A stretch of 64,000 nt of DNA. It comes from Arcanobacterium pluranimalium (GTDB taxonomy: Bacteria > Actinomycetota > Actinomycetes > Actinomycetales > Actinomycetaceae). A program made the translations under genes and the position numbers. Within the stretch, counting starts at the first letter, position 1, and every line of letters starts with the position of its first letter. The stretch spans positions 682,001 through 746,000 of the forward strand of contig NZ_JAFBCS010000001.1 of assembly GCF_016907845.1 (NCBI RefSeq), written 5' to 3'. Shown here piece by piece: positions 15,173 to 25,515 of the stretch. The notes beneath the pieces are model-generated. The model worked only from the letters and a program-made list of their open reading frames with translations. It did not search any database and was not told the origin of the DNA.

Positions 15173-17536
15173 TCAGTGCCCAGAATGCTTCGAAGGGACG
15201 AGCGCTGGATCGCCCACCAGCTCGTACTCTTTCTCGAGCTTACGCTCAAGCGACGTTGGGAACATCTGGCTCGGAGCGTAATACTTCGACTCCACGAAAG
15301 GCTCTTCCGAGGTAATAGGCTCAGTGCGCTTGAATGCCTTAATGATTTCAACAATCGCAGCAATGAACACGAGCGCCACTACCACCACAAAGAGGATCGA
15401 CAGCGTGCCTTGGATGAAGGTATTACGTGCCACAGCCTGCTGAATCTCGGTATTAGCGGCATCGAGCTTGCCCGAAGCGAGCAGTTCTTTTGCCTTGGCG
15501 TGCTGCGTCCAGTAACCGAGGGCAGGATCGGGGGAGAAGATCTTCTGGTAGGAAGCGGTGAAGGTCGTCGCTGTGTCGAATACCAGCGGCAACGCCGGTA
15601 TCCAGATGTACTTCTTGTAGCCCTTGCGTGCCACCATCACCGTTACAACCATCAGCGCAACTGCTGCGATCAGCTGGTTTGCAATACCGAAGAGCGGGTA
15701 GAGCGTCTGGATGCCACCACGCGGATCGGTTACGCCCATGAGCAGCAGCGATCCCCACGATGCCACAACGACGCCGGTGGCAATCCACGCCCCGACCTTC
15801 CAGGATGGATCTTTGAACTTTGGAATCCAGTTGCCGAGCGCGTCGGAGAGCTGGAAGCGCGCCACACGGGTAACGGCGTCCACAGCCGAAAGAATGAACA
15901 GCGCTTCGAACATAATCGCGAAGTGGTACCAGAATCCAGCCATCGAATTTCCGCCAATCCATTGGCGCATAATATTCGACATCGACACAGCTAGCGTCGG
16001 TGCACCGCCGGTACGCGAAACGATCGACTTCTCGCCTACGTCTTCGGCAACTTTCTTCAGCGCATCTGCACCGTAGTAGGTGACGGTGTTACCGGCGTCG
16101 TCCTGCGACGTCCAGTGTGCTTCGATTTCTTTGCCTGTCACATCGGTGACGCCCATCTTCTTAATGGCGCTTGCGGCAAGTTCCTCAGCAGATTTCGAGG
16201 TGGCGACGACGTCGGGGCCAGCGATCTTCTGAAGCGATGCGGCCGAGGTGTTCATCGAGAAGTAGATGCCCTGTGAAAGGCTGGTTGCTGCAGCTAGTGC
16301 CATAATTGCCACGAAAGACTCCATGAGCATGCCGCCGTAACCGATCATGCGCACCTGGCTTTCTTTTTGCACCATCTTCGGGGTAGTGCCAGAGGAAACC
16401 ATCGCGTGCATGCCCGAGAGTGCGCCACAGGCCACGGTGATAAACAAGAATGGGAACAGCGTGCCAGCAAATACTGGACCAGCGGTATTGGTTGCGAATT
16501 CCGTAACTGCTGGCATTTCGAGAACCGGGCGTACCACCACAATACCGAGAGCGAGCAGCACAATCGTGCCAACTTTCATAAAGGTTGAGAGATAGTCACG
16601 CGGGGTGAGCAGGAGCCATACCGGGAGGACCGCTGCGAAGAAACCGTAGATGACCATTGCCCATACCAGCGTGGTTGGGGAAAGGTGGAGGTATGCGCCA
16701 AAGGAGCTTTCAGCAACCCAGCGTCCGCCAATAATTGCCAATACGAGCAGAGCAAAACCTACGAGCGAGACCTGCGTTACCTTGCCTGGCTGTACGTAGC
16801 GCAGCCACAGTCCCATGCCGATAGCGATTGGAAGTGTGCAACCAACTGCGAAAACGCCCCATGCGCTTTCGGCAAGTGCGTTAACGCAGACCATGGCGAG
16901 CACAGCCAATACGATCATGAGCATGATAAACACAATGATCGTGGCCAGCGTACCGCCGAATTTGCCGATTTCATCGCGAGCCATCTGGCCAAGAGAACGG
17001 CCGCCGCGGCGCATGGAGAAGAAGAGCACGAGCATATCTTGCACAGCGCCAGCGACGAGCACGCCGAAAATGATCCACAGCGTGCTTGGTAGATAGCCCA
17101 TCTGAGCTGCGAGAACTGGGCCGACGAGCGGGCCTGCACCTGCGATAGCAGCAAAATGGTGACCATAGAGCACCACACGGTTGGTTGGATCGAAGTCTTT
17201 GCCGTTGTTGATGCGCTCAGCTGGGGTTGCGTTGCGATCATCGGGGCGCATGATCTTCTTTTGAATGTAGAGTGCGTAGAAGCGGTAGCCGATTGCGTAG
17301 GTACATACGGCTGAAATGACGAACCAGATAGCGTTGACGTTTTCGCCGCGGATAATGGCGAGCATCGTCCAGCCAATTGCTCCAAGCAGGGCGATTCCTA
17401 CCCAGATAGCGATGCGCCACCACGTCCATTTCGTGTGTGGTTTGGTGCCGATTGGAATACCGTCTTTATTTCTAATGACCCACTTCTCTTCTTCGGGAGT
17501 GTAAGTCGGTAGGTCGGCGGCAGTGTGTTTTGCCAT
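15173..17536 (-). CDS. cstA: CstA-family pyruvate/peptide transporter
   Basis: A 787-aa polytopic membrane protein of the CstA family; E. coli CstA and BtsT import pyruvate, and older work links CstA to peptide use under carbon starvation. N-terminal CstA-domain landmarks include RYNG-like positions ANQLIAA and the glycine-rich HHFAAIAGAGPLVGPVLAAQ, which is the family hallmark. About 18 hydrophobic segments are visible, plus a soluble loop near residues 440-530. The ATG at 17536 is preceded by GGAGAT at good spacing; the longer frame to 17590 has no such site. The YbdD-like gene follows in the operon. The promoter must lie in 17537-17700. Confidence 0.93.
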   Translation of the reverse strand: MAKHTAADLPTYTPEEEKWVIRNKDGIPIGTKPHTKWTWWRIAIWVGIALLGAIGWTMLAIIRGENVNAIWFVISAVCTYAIGYRFYALYIQKKIMRPDDRNATPAERINNGKDFDPTNRVVLYGHHFAAIAGAGPLVGPVLAAQMGYLPSTLWIIFGVLVAGAVQDMLVLFFSMRRGGRSLGQMARDEIGKFGGTLATIIVFIMLMIVLAVLAMVCVNALAESAWGVFAVGCTLPIAIGMGLWLRYVQPGKVTQVSLVGFALLVLAIIGGRWVAESSFGAYLHLSPTTLVWAMVIYGFFAAVLPVWLLLTPRDYLSTFMKVGTIVLLALGIVVVRPVLEMPAVTEFATNTAGPVFAGTLFPFLFITVACGALSGMHAMVSSGTTPKMVQKESQVRMIGYGGMLMESFVAIMALAAATSLSQGIYFSMNTSAASLQKIAGPDVVATSKSAEELAASAIKKMGVTDVTGKEIEAHWTSQDDAGNTVTYYGADALKKVAEDVGEKSIVSRTGGAPTLAVSMSNIMRQWIGGNSMAGFWYHFAIMFEALFILSAVDAVTRVARFQLSDALGNWIPKFKDPSWKVGAWIATGVVVASWGSLLLMGVTDPRGGIQTLYPLFGIANQLIAAVALMVVTVMVARKGYKKYIWIPALPLVFDTATTFTASYQKIFSPDPALGYWTQHAKAKELLASGKLDAANTEIQQAVARNTFIQGTLSILFVVVVALVFIAAIVEIIKAFKRTEPITSEEPFVESKYYAPSQMFPTSLERKLEKEYELVGDPALVPSKHSGH

Positions 17537-17708
17537 GTCGATCTCCATTGCTCGAATATTGAATACCTGCTCAGCGCTGGCGGGTGGCACTTTGGCGTGA
17601 AGCTATTGCCGCTCACTAGACGTTAAGCAACTAGATTAACTAGGTTTCGTGTAAATAGTGTAAAACCATTCGCGTAAGATTTGAACACAGATCAGTCACA
17701 TTCGCAAA

Positions 17709-17765
17709 ACGAGTTGCTCCCTGGGCGTGCTACAATGTGTGCAGCGTGCCCAGGGAGCAACTCGT
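17709..17765 (-). terminator. Hairpin terminator after the OPT gene
   Basis: Perfect 18-bp inverted repeat (17709-17726 with 17748-17765) with a 21-base loop. It stands about 40 bp beyond the stop of the OPT transporter gene and upstream of the cstA promoter area. Confidence 0.75.
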
Positions 17766-17805
17766 ATCTGAGTCGATTCCTAGCCTAAGCTCGGAAAATA
17801 CTCAA

Positions 17806-19818
17806 TTATTTAATCTCAGTTTTGGTTGGGGTAGATGAAATTTTCTGCACCCAACGGTAGAGCACATAAACCACTGCGGCGAATACGATGACGCCCACAA
17901 TTTGAGTTGGGATTTCACCGTAGTTAAACACCGCCAGCGCCTCTTCGTTCGAGGTTGCACCGATGATTCCGGCCAGCACCACGCCAAAGAGCGATTCGCC
18001 AACAATCAGGCCGGTAGCGAGCAAGATGCCCAGTCGCTTGATTGGCTCTGGGTTGGAGCGGCGCTCTGCCCAACGGTCGTAAGCGCGGCCAATGAATGCG
18101 CCCAGTGGAATCATCAAAGTGAGCGAAATTGGCAGGTACATGCCCATGCCTACTGCGAGTGGTGGAAGGCTCAAGCCTTTCTTGGTGCGCTTGAGGATTT
18201 CGTCCACAATGATGATCACGACGCCGATTGCGGCACCGAGTCCGATGCGGCTCCAGTCGAGGGAGTTGCCGAAAATACCATTGGCAACTGAGGAAAGAAG
18301 CGCAGCTTGTGGAGCAGCCAGTGCATTTTCACCGGCACCAGGAGCGCCGGCAAAACCAAAGCCGTCGAGCATGAGCTGGAGAACTGGTGGAATAATCAGT
18401 GATCCGAATACCACGCCGATCACGAGGGCCACCTGCTGCTTCCACGGAGTTGCGGAAACGAGCTGGCCAGTCTTGAGATCTTGGAGGTTGTCGTTTGAAA
18501 TCGTTGCAATTCCGAAAACTACCGCCGAGGTAAACAGTGTGTATGCCACGAGAGCTGGCGCATTAGATGCGGATTCATTGCCAGTCACTACCTTGATGAG
18601 CAGTGCAGACGTGAGCACCACGATAATACCTACGCCCGAAATTGGTGAATTTGATGCGCCAATCAAACCGGCCATGTAACCACAGACCGAAGCCACAATA
18701 AGGCCAATGAGCAGCACGAATAGGATCGACAAAATCACCAGCGTCACGGTGTGATTCGAAATTTCCGAAACGTGAATGAACAGGTAAAGCAGCGCACCAA
18801 TTGGCAGCATCGAGGCCAAAATTACGCCGAGTACGATGTTGAATGGAATATCGCGTTCGGTGATTGGAAGCTCTTCACCGCTCTTGCGGCTGCGCGAGGA
18901 GGCAAGCGAATCCTTGATTCCGCGCACAATCGGGCCGATGATCTTGATGAGAGTCCAGACGGCGGCAACTGCCATTGCACCTGCACCAACGAAACGTACG
19001 TCGTGGGAGAAAGTGGAGGAAACGACGTCGGACAGCTCTCCACCTTTGGATAGAACCTGCGCCGAGAAATATGGCAATAGTGCACCGTAGGAAATCAACA
19101 GACCCACGATCATTGCAATACCAACCGAAACGCCCACGAGGTGGCCAACGCCGATGAGAGCGAGCGACAAGCTCGAGCCGACCATCGTGGCGCCGGAGCC
19201 GATCCGGAATGCGGCAGAGATTGAACCTGCCACGCCTTTCATAGCAGCGAGCAAAGCGTAACCAGCCGAAGCGATCGAACCCCAAATAATAACGGCGAGG
19301 CCCTTCTTGTTTTCTTCGGTATTTTCGACGTTTTCAGTGTCGGATCCGACTTTAAGTACCTCAGCTGCGGCAACGCCCTCTGGGTAAGGTAGGTCAGAAC
19401 CGGTGACGAGGGCGCGACGCAATGGGATGGAGTACATAACGCCCAAAATTCCACCAAATGCGCAGACGGCGGCTGTGGTCCAGTATGGGAAGCCGCTCCA
19501 CCAGCCGACCATCACGAGACCAGGAAGTACGAAGATGATTGCAGAGAGCGTTCCCGCCGCGGAAGCGATAGTCTGCACGATGTTGTTTTCTTGGATGGTG
19601 TGACCAGCAAACTTGCGAAGAATAGCCATTGAAATAACTGCTGCTGGAATTGATGTTGCGAACGTCAAACCGACCTTGAGGCCGAGGTAGACGTTGGCGG
19701 CGGTAAATACGAGCGTGATGAGTCCACCGATAATGATGGCTCGAAGAGTAAGCTCGCGAATATTTGTTGAGCTGGAAGCAGCTCCTTTATTTGAAGCTGG
19801 TCTATTACTGGATGACAC
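17806..19818 (-). CDS. OPT-family oligopeptide transporter
   Basis: A 670-aa carrier with about 15 hydrophobic segments. The N-terminal OPT landmarks are RELTLRAIIIGGLITLVFTAANVYLG-type sequence with KVGLTFATSIPAAVISMA right after. The family imports oligopeptides or metal chelates by proton symport; substrate here is open. The start is the GTG at 19818, which has AAAGGA six bases upstream; an ATG at 19857 would add 13 residues without a ribosome site. It is monocistronic, bounded by a terminator hairpin downstream and an AT-rich promoter region upstream. Confidence 0.9.
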   Translation of the reverse strand: MSSSNRPASNKGAASSSTNIRELTLRAIIIGGLITLVFTAANVYLGLKVGLTFATSIPAAVISMAILRKFAGHTIQENNIVQTIASAAGTLSAIIFVLPGLVMVGWWSGFPYWTTAAVCAFGGILGVMYSIPLRRALVTGSDLPYPEGVAAAEVLKVGSDTENVENTEENKKGLAVIIWGSIASAGYALLAAMKGVAGSISAAFRIGSGATMVGSSLSLALIGVGHLVGVSVGIAMIVGLLISYGALLPYFSAQVLSKGGELSDVVSSTFSHDVRFVGAGAMAVAAVWTLIKIIGPIVRGIKDSLASSRSRKSGEELPITERDIPFNIVLGVILASMLPIGALLYLFIHVSEISNHTVTLVILSILFVLLIGLIVASVCGYMAGLIGASNSPISGVGIIVVLTSALLIKVVTGNESASNAPALVAYTLFTSAVVFGIATISNDNLQDLKTGQLVSATPWKQQVALVIGVVFGSLIIPPVLQLMLDGFGFAGAPGAGENALAAPQAALLSSVANGIFGNSLDWSRIGLGAAIGVVIIIVDEILKRTKKGLSLPPLAVGMGMYLPISLTLMIPLGAFIGRAYDRWAERRSNPEPIKRLGILLATGLIVGESLFGVVLAGIIGATSNEEALAVFNYGEIPTQIVGVIVFAAVVYVLYRWVQKISSTPTKTEIK

Positions 19819-19883
19819 AGCAAATCCTTTCTCGGTGTGCAATACATTGCACGGCAATGTAAGTGCAAAATTATTCTATGCAC

Positions 19884-19898
19884 GTATCTATGATAGAT
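19884..19898. promoter_or_regulatory. Palindrome upstream of the OPT gene
   Basis: TATCTAT-G-ATAGATA, a perfect 7-1-7 inverted repeat 66 bp before the OPT start codon, inside an AT-rich stretch (19819-20053) with no gene. Position and symmetry fit an operator; the regulator is unknown. Confidence 0.4.
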
Positions 19899-20053
19899 AT
19901 ATACAAACTTAGATTAGTACTAATTGAAGTGGAACATTTAATTTCTGCGGAAAAAGTAGCATGCACCACCGAAATAATAATCGAATTTTGGCATAAATAT
20001 TCAAACTCGGTTCGTGGCTATCGCGGGCAGTCTCGCAGGCGCAATAGTGCAGT

Positions 20054-21499
20054 TTATAGCACCATAGCACCAATCCACCCCGCGATGAGCAGCGGAATGT
20101 TGTAATGCAAAAATGTGGGTATCACCGAATCGCGGATGTGGTCATGTTGCCCGTCAATATTCAGGCCCGACGTCGGTCCAAGCGTCGAATCCGAGGCGGG
20201 CGAACCGGCGTCGCCCAATGCTCCCGCGGTGCCGATAATCGACACGGTAGCGAGCGGCGAAAACCCGAGACTCAGGCAAAGCGGCACGTAAATCGTGGTG
20301 ATAATCGGTAGGGTTGAGAAAGAGGAGCCGATACCCATCGTTACGATGAGTCCTACCAGGAGCATCGCGAAAGCGGCTGCTGCCTTATTGCCCGAAAAGA
20401 GCGCCGACGCCGTCTCCACCAGCGACGTCACATCTCCCGTTGCGTTCATAACGGCAGCGAACCCCTGCGCGGAGATCATAATAAACCCGATCATCGCCAT
20501 CATTTTCATGCCCTGAGTGAAGACGTCGTCGGCCTCGTTCCATTTCACGGCACCCGTTACCATGAACACGGACAGCCCCACCAGCGCTCCCACCAGTAGT
20601 GAATCTGATTTGAAACCGGCGCTCATCATAATGAGTTGAATTGCGAATGTGGCGACGATTGCCACCAGCGCAACGACGATTCGGTAGCGTGAGACTGGAG
20701 AGGCGAGGTTGCGTGCGTTACTGCTGGTAGCGTCGTCGTGCTGTGGAGATACGGTAGACGACGCCGCGGGGCTATTCGCGCCCGTAGCGTTTTGGGCGTA
20801 ATCGCGAGGTTTGCGATACGTAAAAAAGACGGCGATGAGCAGCCCAACTATCATGCCAATGGCCGGGATACCCATTGCGTGCATCACGTTGACGCCGTCG
20901 GTGTTGAGGCCGGCAGCATTGATGTTTTTGAGCAAAATGCCATTGAGGAAGATTGCGCCAAAACCCACCGGTAAGAACATGTAGGTGGTGACTAGGCCGA
21001 ACGTGATTACGCAGGCTATGAGCCGGCGGTCGATGCGCAGCTGGTTAAAAACTGGCAAGAGCGGCGGGATGAGCAGCGGAATGAACGCGATGTGCACGGG
21101 AATCAGGTTTTGACTCATGATCGCCATAGCCAAAATACCAGCGATCATGCCCCATTTTGCGAAAAGAGTAGCGCGGTTGAGAGCGTGTGCGTGCTGCTCG
21201 CGTGCCTGCGTCGAATCCGCGTGAGTTTCGTTTTTGATCTTGCCAATGAGCCACTGGGCGAGGGCTTCAGGCAGGCCTGAGCTTGCCACTGCCATCGCAA
21301 ATGCGCCCAGCAGCGCGTAACTGAGCGCGATCTTTGCACCGCCAGAGAGTCCGTCTTGAAAAGCGAGCATCGTGCCGTCGAAACCGAGGCCGCCCAACAG
21401 GCCACCCACCAGCGCACCGATGAACAATGAGAGCACCACATGAACGCGCATGAGAGCGAGGACGAGCATGACTATTACGGAGATCAAAACGGAATTCAT
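20054..21499 (-). CDS. Na+/H+ antiporter family (NhaC/YuiF-like) protein
   Basis: A 481-aa membrane protein with about 11-12 hydrophobic segments. Landmarks are SGGAKIALSYALLGAFAMAVA near 50, LAMAIMSQNLIPVHIAFIPLLIPPLL, and GDAGSPASDSTLGPTSGLN near the end, typical of the ion transporter superfamily proteins annotated as Na+/H+ antiporter or amino-acid transporter (YuiF type). A hydrophilic Ser/Thr-rich linker lies near 235-270. Ion or amino-acid specificity cannot be read. It ends 236 bp from the OPT start and begins 74 bp from the divergent aldo/keto reductase gene. Confidence 0.82.
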   Translation of the reverse strand: MNSVLISVIVMLVLALMRVHVVLSLFIGALVGGLLGGLGFDGTMLAFQDGLSGGAKIALSYALLGAFAMAVASSGLPEALAQWLIGKIKNETHADSTQAREQHAHALNRATLFAKWGMIAGILAMAIMSQNLIPVHIAFIPLLIPPLLPVFNQLRIDRRLIACVITFGLVTTYMFLPVGFGAIFLNGILLKNINAAGLNTDGVNVMHAMGIPAIGMIVGLLIAVFFTYRKPRDYAQNATGANSPAASSTVSPQHDDATSSNARNLASPVSRYRIVVALVAIVATFAIQLIMMSAGFKSDSLLVGALVGLSVFMVTGAVKWNEADDVFTQGMKMMAMIGFIMISAQGFAAVMNATGDVTSLVETASALFSGNKAAAAFAMLLVGLIVTMGIGSSFSTLPIITTIYVPLCLSLGFSPLATVSIIGTAGALGDAGSPASDSTLGPTSGLNIDGQHDHIRDSVIPTFLHYNIPLLIAGWIGAMVL

Positions 21500-21573
21500 A
21501 CTCGCATATTAAGCTATCAGGGCAGCATCGCGTTCCAGTGGTATACATAGTGAACACTTGGCACAATGGTTCT

Positions 21574-22650
21574 ATGAGTACATTGAACTTTCTTCCCACC
21601 GGTGAACCGTATGTTGCCGACGCCGATCGCTACAGTCGCACAGTAGTCGCACGCTGCGGAAATACCGGTTTGCAGCTGCCGCGCATCGCTTTGGGCTTGT
21701 GGCATAATTTTGGCGATGATCGCCCATTCCAGACGCAACGTGAGATTATTCGCAGGGCGTTTGATCTGGGTATTTTCCACTTCGACTTGGCAAATAACTA
21801 CGGTCCGCCTTTCGGCTCGGCAGAAGAAAATTTTGGCAGGATTCTGGCCAAAGACTTGGCCAAGCATCGCCATGAGCTGATCATTTCCAGCAAGGCAGGC
21901 TGGGATATGTGGGAAGGGCCAAATGGTTTTGGTGGCTCGCGCAAGTACTTGCTCAATTCGCTCGATGAGTCCTTGCAGCGCATGGGTTTGGATTACGTGG
22001 ATATTTTCTATCACCACCGCCCGGATCCGAATACGTCGATTGAAGAATCGATGATGGCGCTGCATGATGCAGTGAAGTCCGGTAAGGCACTTTACGCTGG
22101 TATTTCGAGCTATTCGGCAGCTGCCACGCAGGAAGCGGCGCAGATTATGCGTGAGTTGGGTACGCCTTTGGTGATTCACCAGCCCTCGTATTCGATGCTC
22201 AATAGGTGGATCGAAGAGGGTGAGCCATCGCTGCTCGACGTCACGGCCGAGCAGAACATGGGCACGATTGCTTTTACTCCTTTAGCTCAGGGCTTGCTCA
22301 CGAACCGCTATCTTGATGGAATTCCAGCCGATTCGCGCATCGGTGCCGGAAAGATGAACAAGGAGTTCTTCAGCGAAAATATCCTCGGGCACGTGCGCGA
22401 ACTCAATAAGATTGCACAACAGCGTGGCCAGACGCTCGCGCAGATGGCAATTGCGTGGATTTTGCGCGATCAAGGAGAGCGTACTGTCACAACGGCGCTG
22501 GTGGGAGCGTCGTCTGTAGCTCAGCTGGAAGATTCAGCTGGAGCCTTGGGCAATCTTGACTTTTCTGCCGAAGAACTGCAGGCTATTGACGTGCATGCGG
22601 TTGATTCAGGAATCAACCTCTGGTGGGATGCCACGCAGTCTCGGGCCTGA
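21574..22650 (+). CDS. Aldo/keto reductase (YghZ/Gpr-like)
   Basis: NADPH-dependent aldo/keto reductase of 358 aa. The catalytic set is visible: Asp and Tyr in FHFDLANNYGPPFG, Lys in IISSKAGWDMW, and His in VDIFYHHRPDP. The N-terminus and the WDMWEGPNGFG loop resemble YghZ, which reduces L-glyceraldehyde 3-phosphate and methylglyoxal. NADP-binding residues lie in FTPLAQGLLTNRY and ALVGASSVAQLED. I start at the ATG at 21574; the ATG at 21538 adds 12 non-family residues. CACAAT ends six bases before 21574, so the transcript may be leaderless. It is followed after 10 bp by the methyltransferase gene. Confidence 0.93.
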   Translation: MSTLNFLPTGEPYVADADRYSRTVVARCGNTGLQLPRIALGLWHNFGDDRPFQTQREIIRRAFDLGIFHFDLANNYGPPFGSAEENFGRILAKDLAKHRHELIISSKAGWDMWEGPNGFGGSRKYLLNSLDESLQRMGLDYVDIFYHHRPDPNTSIEESMMALHDAVKSGKALYAGISSYSAAATQEAAQIMRELGTPLVIHQPSYSMLNRWIEEGEPSLLDVTAEQNMGTIAFTPLAQGLLTNRYLDGIPADSRIGAGKMNKEFFSENILGHVRELNKIAQQRGQTLAQMAIAWILRDQGERTVTTALVGASSVAQLEDSAGALGNLDFSAEELQAIDVHAVDSGINLWWDATQSRA

Positions 22651-22660
22651 AAGCAGGTTA

Positions 22661-23851
22661 ATGAATAAAATTGATGAACTGATCGTTGATAATGCGCGCG
22701 AGGCGGGTTTATCTTCGGCTGATTGTATCGTGGTGTTCGATGATCCCTATGGTGATCTTTTCGCTACGGCACTGGGCGAGATAGCGCAAGACCGCCACCG
22801 GCACGTGGTGGTTGGATCGCGCACGATCACGCAGGCTAAGGCATGCGCTGAGTTAGCCGATGAGCTTTTGGTGCGCCAGCGCGTGCATATCAGCGGCATT
22901 GACGGTTCTATGCGGCTTGATGAGTTCTTTGCTGGGCTGGCATCGGTGCTGCGCTCGAGTGTGGGTGACGGCGAGGGTGATAGCGAGAGTAATTGCGAAG
23001 CTGAAGAGCTTGGCGCTGGGGTGAGCGTGCTGGCGATGTCTCATTTGCCGAAAGCCCTGGCGGAACTTGAATATATGGCGACGGCGCTCGCGCTTTTTGG
23101 CGGGCGGGTGCAGTTCGTTGCGGGTGCGAACACAAAGCATATGAGCAAGAGCCAAAACCAGGTGCTGGAAAAGGTGCTTGGTGAATGCCGAGCTACGCTG
23201 GGTGTGGGCAAATTTCGGTGCTTGGTGAGTGCCGCTGTGGGGAATCGGGCTGATACGGCTTATCAAGTGCCCAGTAGCGTGAGCGATTACGGCGAAATTT
23301 TCGGAGTTGGCGGCGCTTTTGGTGGGCCAAAGATCGACTTTGGTGGAGAGTTCCTTGCCAGCCGTGCAGCTGAGGATATGCAGCGAATAGTTGCTGATCC
23401 GCGCCGTGGTTTTGATACGCCGCCGCAAATTGTGGATTTGGGCTGTGGTAATGCTTCGGTTTCTTTACAAGTGTTGAATCAGCTGCCCACTGCATTAATC
23501 TATGCCACTGATATCAGCGCTGATGCTTGCGCATCAGCGCAGCTCACCTTGCACAAGCAGATCGAATCAGGAAATGTGCAGGTTACGTGGGACGATGCTG
23601 GAAGTGGGATTCCTTCCGGCTGGGCTGATTTTGTGCTGCTCAATCCGCCATTCCATGCAGGTACGCGCATTGATGCCACCATGATTCAGAGCCTACTTGA
23701 TGCGAGTTGGCGAGTACTACGGTCAGGTGGAGATTTGTACTTGGTGCACAACTCGTATTTGCGTTACCGCCCCGAGGTTGAGAAGCGCTTTGACCGGGTG
23801 CGTGAACTTGATCGAAATGCAAAGTTTACGGTGCTGCAAGCGCGTAAATAA
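22661..23851 (+). CDS. RsmC/RlmG-like rRNA guanine N2-methyltransferase
   Basis: A 396-aa SAM-dependent methyltransferase with the two-lobed layout of RsmC and RlmG: a divergent N-terminal lobe and a catalytic C-terminal lobe. The SAM loop is VDLGCGNASVSLQVL and the catalytic motif is LNPPFHAG. These are the features of enzymes that make m2G in 16S (RsmC) or 23S (RlmG) rRNA; I cannot tell which. The start ATG at 22661 has GCAGG upstream and gives a family-like N-terminus. The N-lobe contains an acidic Gly/Glu/Ser run near residues 100-115. It forms an operon with the aldo/keto reductase. Confidence 0.87.
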   Translation: MNKIDELIVDNAREAGLSSADCIVVFDDPYGDLFATALGEIAQDRHRHVVVGSRTITQAKACAELADELLVRQRVHISGIDGSMRLDEFFAGLASVLRSSVGDGEGDSESNCEAEELGAGVSVLAMSHLPKALAELEYMATALALFGGRVQFVAGANTKHMSKSQNQVLEKVLGECRATLGVGKFRCLVSAAVGNRADTAYQVPSSVSDYGEIFGVGGAFGGPKIDFGGEFLASRAAEDMQRIVADPRRGFDTPPQIVDLGCGNASVSLQVLNQLPTALIYATDISADACASAQLTLHKQIESGNVQVTWDDAGSGIPSGWADFVLLNPPFHAGTRIDATMIQSLLDASWRVLRSGGDLYLVHNSYLRYRPEVEKRFDRVRELDRNAKFTVLQARK

Positions 23852-23883
23852 CCGAAGTTCTTGATTTTTTGGACGTAATTTAG

Positions 23884-23924
23884 GCGGTGGCTGGGGTAAT
23901 ATAACGCAATACCCCAGTCACCGC
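23884..23924. terminator. Bidirectional hairpin terminator
   Basis: 15-bp inverted repeat (23884-23898 with 23910-23924) with one G-T pair and an 11-base loop, between the convergent methyltransferase and DUF1846 genes. It can serve both. Confidence 0.75.
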
Positions 23925-23949
23925 TCTAGATTAGAGCATCAGTATTAGA

Positions 23950-25443
23950 TCAGCGTTTCCAGTAGAGTCCTTTTCGCAAGAACTTTGGCTCGGAAGTTAC
24001 CAAAACTCCAAGATTGCGGAAGATCCCTTCGTCCACCGATCCCAAGATTGTGCTCGTGTGCACGTCACAGCCACGCAAATTTGGCAATTGCGCAAGTGCG
24101 CGTCGCGCATCTTCGGACGTACCAGCAGAAACGGATAAGGCAATAAGCACTTCGTCTGTGTGAAGCCGAGGATTTCGCGAACCAAGATGCTCGGTTTTGA
24201 GCGTCTGAATCGGCTTGATCGACTCCGGCGATAGCAGTTTCACGGAGTCGTCAATACCAGCAAGAACTTTCAAAGCATTGAGCAACATTGCCGCAGAGCA
24301 ACCCAGCAGAGCCGAAGTTTTTCCAGTGATTATCTGGCCATCACCCAGCTCAATTGCCGAAGCCGGCGCACCCGATTCTTCGGCTACGTCCACTGCCGCT
24401 TTCACAACGCGCCGATCTGCACTGCTCAGTCCAAGCTTGCTCATAATGAGGCTAATACGCTGCGACATCACTGGCTTCGCATTCTCGATCTTCTCATCAA
24501 CGAGTGCCTTGTAATACCGGCGGATAATCTCTTGGCGTGAAGCCTCGCGGGTAACTTCATCATCGCAAATGCACAATCCGGCCATATTTACTCCCATATC
24601 GGTGGGGGAGCGATACGGCGACGATCCAGACATCTCAATAAGCAGCGTCGCTAACAGCGGAAATACTTCCACATCGCGGTTGTAACTCACCACTTGCTTA
24701 CCATATGCTGCGAGGTGGAATGGGTCGATAAGATTCACATCGTCCAAATCAGCAGTTGCCGCTTCATAAGCAACATTCACCGGGTGATCGAGAGGAATAT
24801 TCCAAATCGGGAACGTCTCGAACTTGGCATAACCTGCTTTAATACCCCGCTTATAGTCGTGATAGACCTGTGAAAGACACGTAGCGAGCTTACCCGAACC
24901 AGGACCTGGCGCCGTCACCACAATAAGATCGCGGCTGGTCTGCACGTAGTCGTTCTTTCCGAAACCCTCATCAGATACCACTCGCGTCGATTCGGTTGGA
25001 TAACCTGCGATTGTGTAGTGTTGCGAGACCGTGAGTCCAAGCCGTTCAAGTTTGCGAGTGAAATCCTGTGCAATCTTGCCCTCTTCATCAGCCCTGGTAA
25101 GGACGATGTTATTCACCAAGAAACCACGTTCGCGGAACACGTCAACGAGACGCAGCACGTCGTCTTCATAGGAAATGCCCAGATCGGCACGAATCTTTTG
25201 CCGCTCTAAGTCCATCGCATTCACAACGATAATAATCTCAAGCTCGTCTTTGAGCTGCTCAAGCATCACAATCTTGTTGTCGGGTGTGAAACCGGGCAGC
25301 ACGCGCGAAGCATGCATATCATCGAAAAGCTTGCCGCCCATTTCCAGATAGAGTTTGCCGCCAATCTGCTCACGCCGCTGCGCGATGTGTTCCGACTGTA
25401 AGGCAATATACTTTTCTCTATCAAAACCGATAGCAACCAACAC
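23950..25443 (-). CDS. DUF1846 family protein
   Basis: About 497 aa, matching the DUF1846 family throughout: [16 protein letters not shown] at the start, [28 protein letters not shown] (a P-loop-like GPGSGK), and [17 protein letters not shown] in the C-terminal part. Structures of the family exist but no activity is established. The start is uncertain: TTG at 25458, GTG at 25443 or TTG at 25440. I use 25443 since homologues begin close to the GFDREKY block and GGAAGGA lies just before it. It seems to stand alone between a terminator and the isomerase gene. Confidence 0.88.
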   Translation of the reverse strand: MLVAIGFDREKYIALQSEHIAQRREQIGGKLYLEMGGKLFDDMHASRVLPGFTPDNKIVMLEQLKDELEIIIVVNAMDLERQKIRADLGISYEDDVLRLVDVFRERGFLVNNIVLTRADEEGKIAQDFTRKLERLGLTVSQHYTIAGYPTESTRVVSDEGFGKNDYVQTSRDLIVVTAPGPGSGKLATCLSQVYHDYKRGIKAGYAKFETFPIWNIPLDHPVNVAYEAATADLDDVNLIDPFHLAAYGKQVVSYNRDVEVFPLLATLLIEMSGSSPYRSPTDMGVNMAGLCICDDEVTREASRQEIIRRYYKALVDEKIENAKPVMSQRISLIMSKLGLSSADRRVVKAAVDVAEESGAPASAIELGDGQIITGKTSALLGCSAAMLLNALKVLAGIDDSVKLLSPESIKPIQTLKTEHLGSRNPRLHTDEVLIALSVSAGTSEDARRALAQLPNLRGCDVHTSTILGSVDEGIFRNLGVLVTSEPKFLRKGLYWKR

Positions 25444-25515
25444 GAGTCCTTCCGTCAAATATGAGTGTTGTTAATGCGAGAGCGCGCAGGCAGTAGCCGT
25501 ATTCGACTATAGTCC

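Noticed and set aside
17537-17708. CRP/GlxR-type site before cstA
   Set aside because: Only one TGTGA half-site with no matching TCACA at the right distance.
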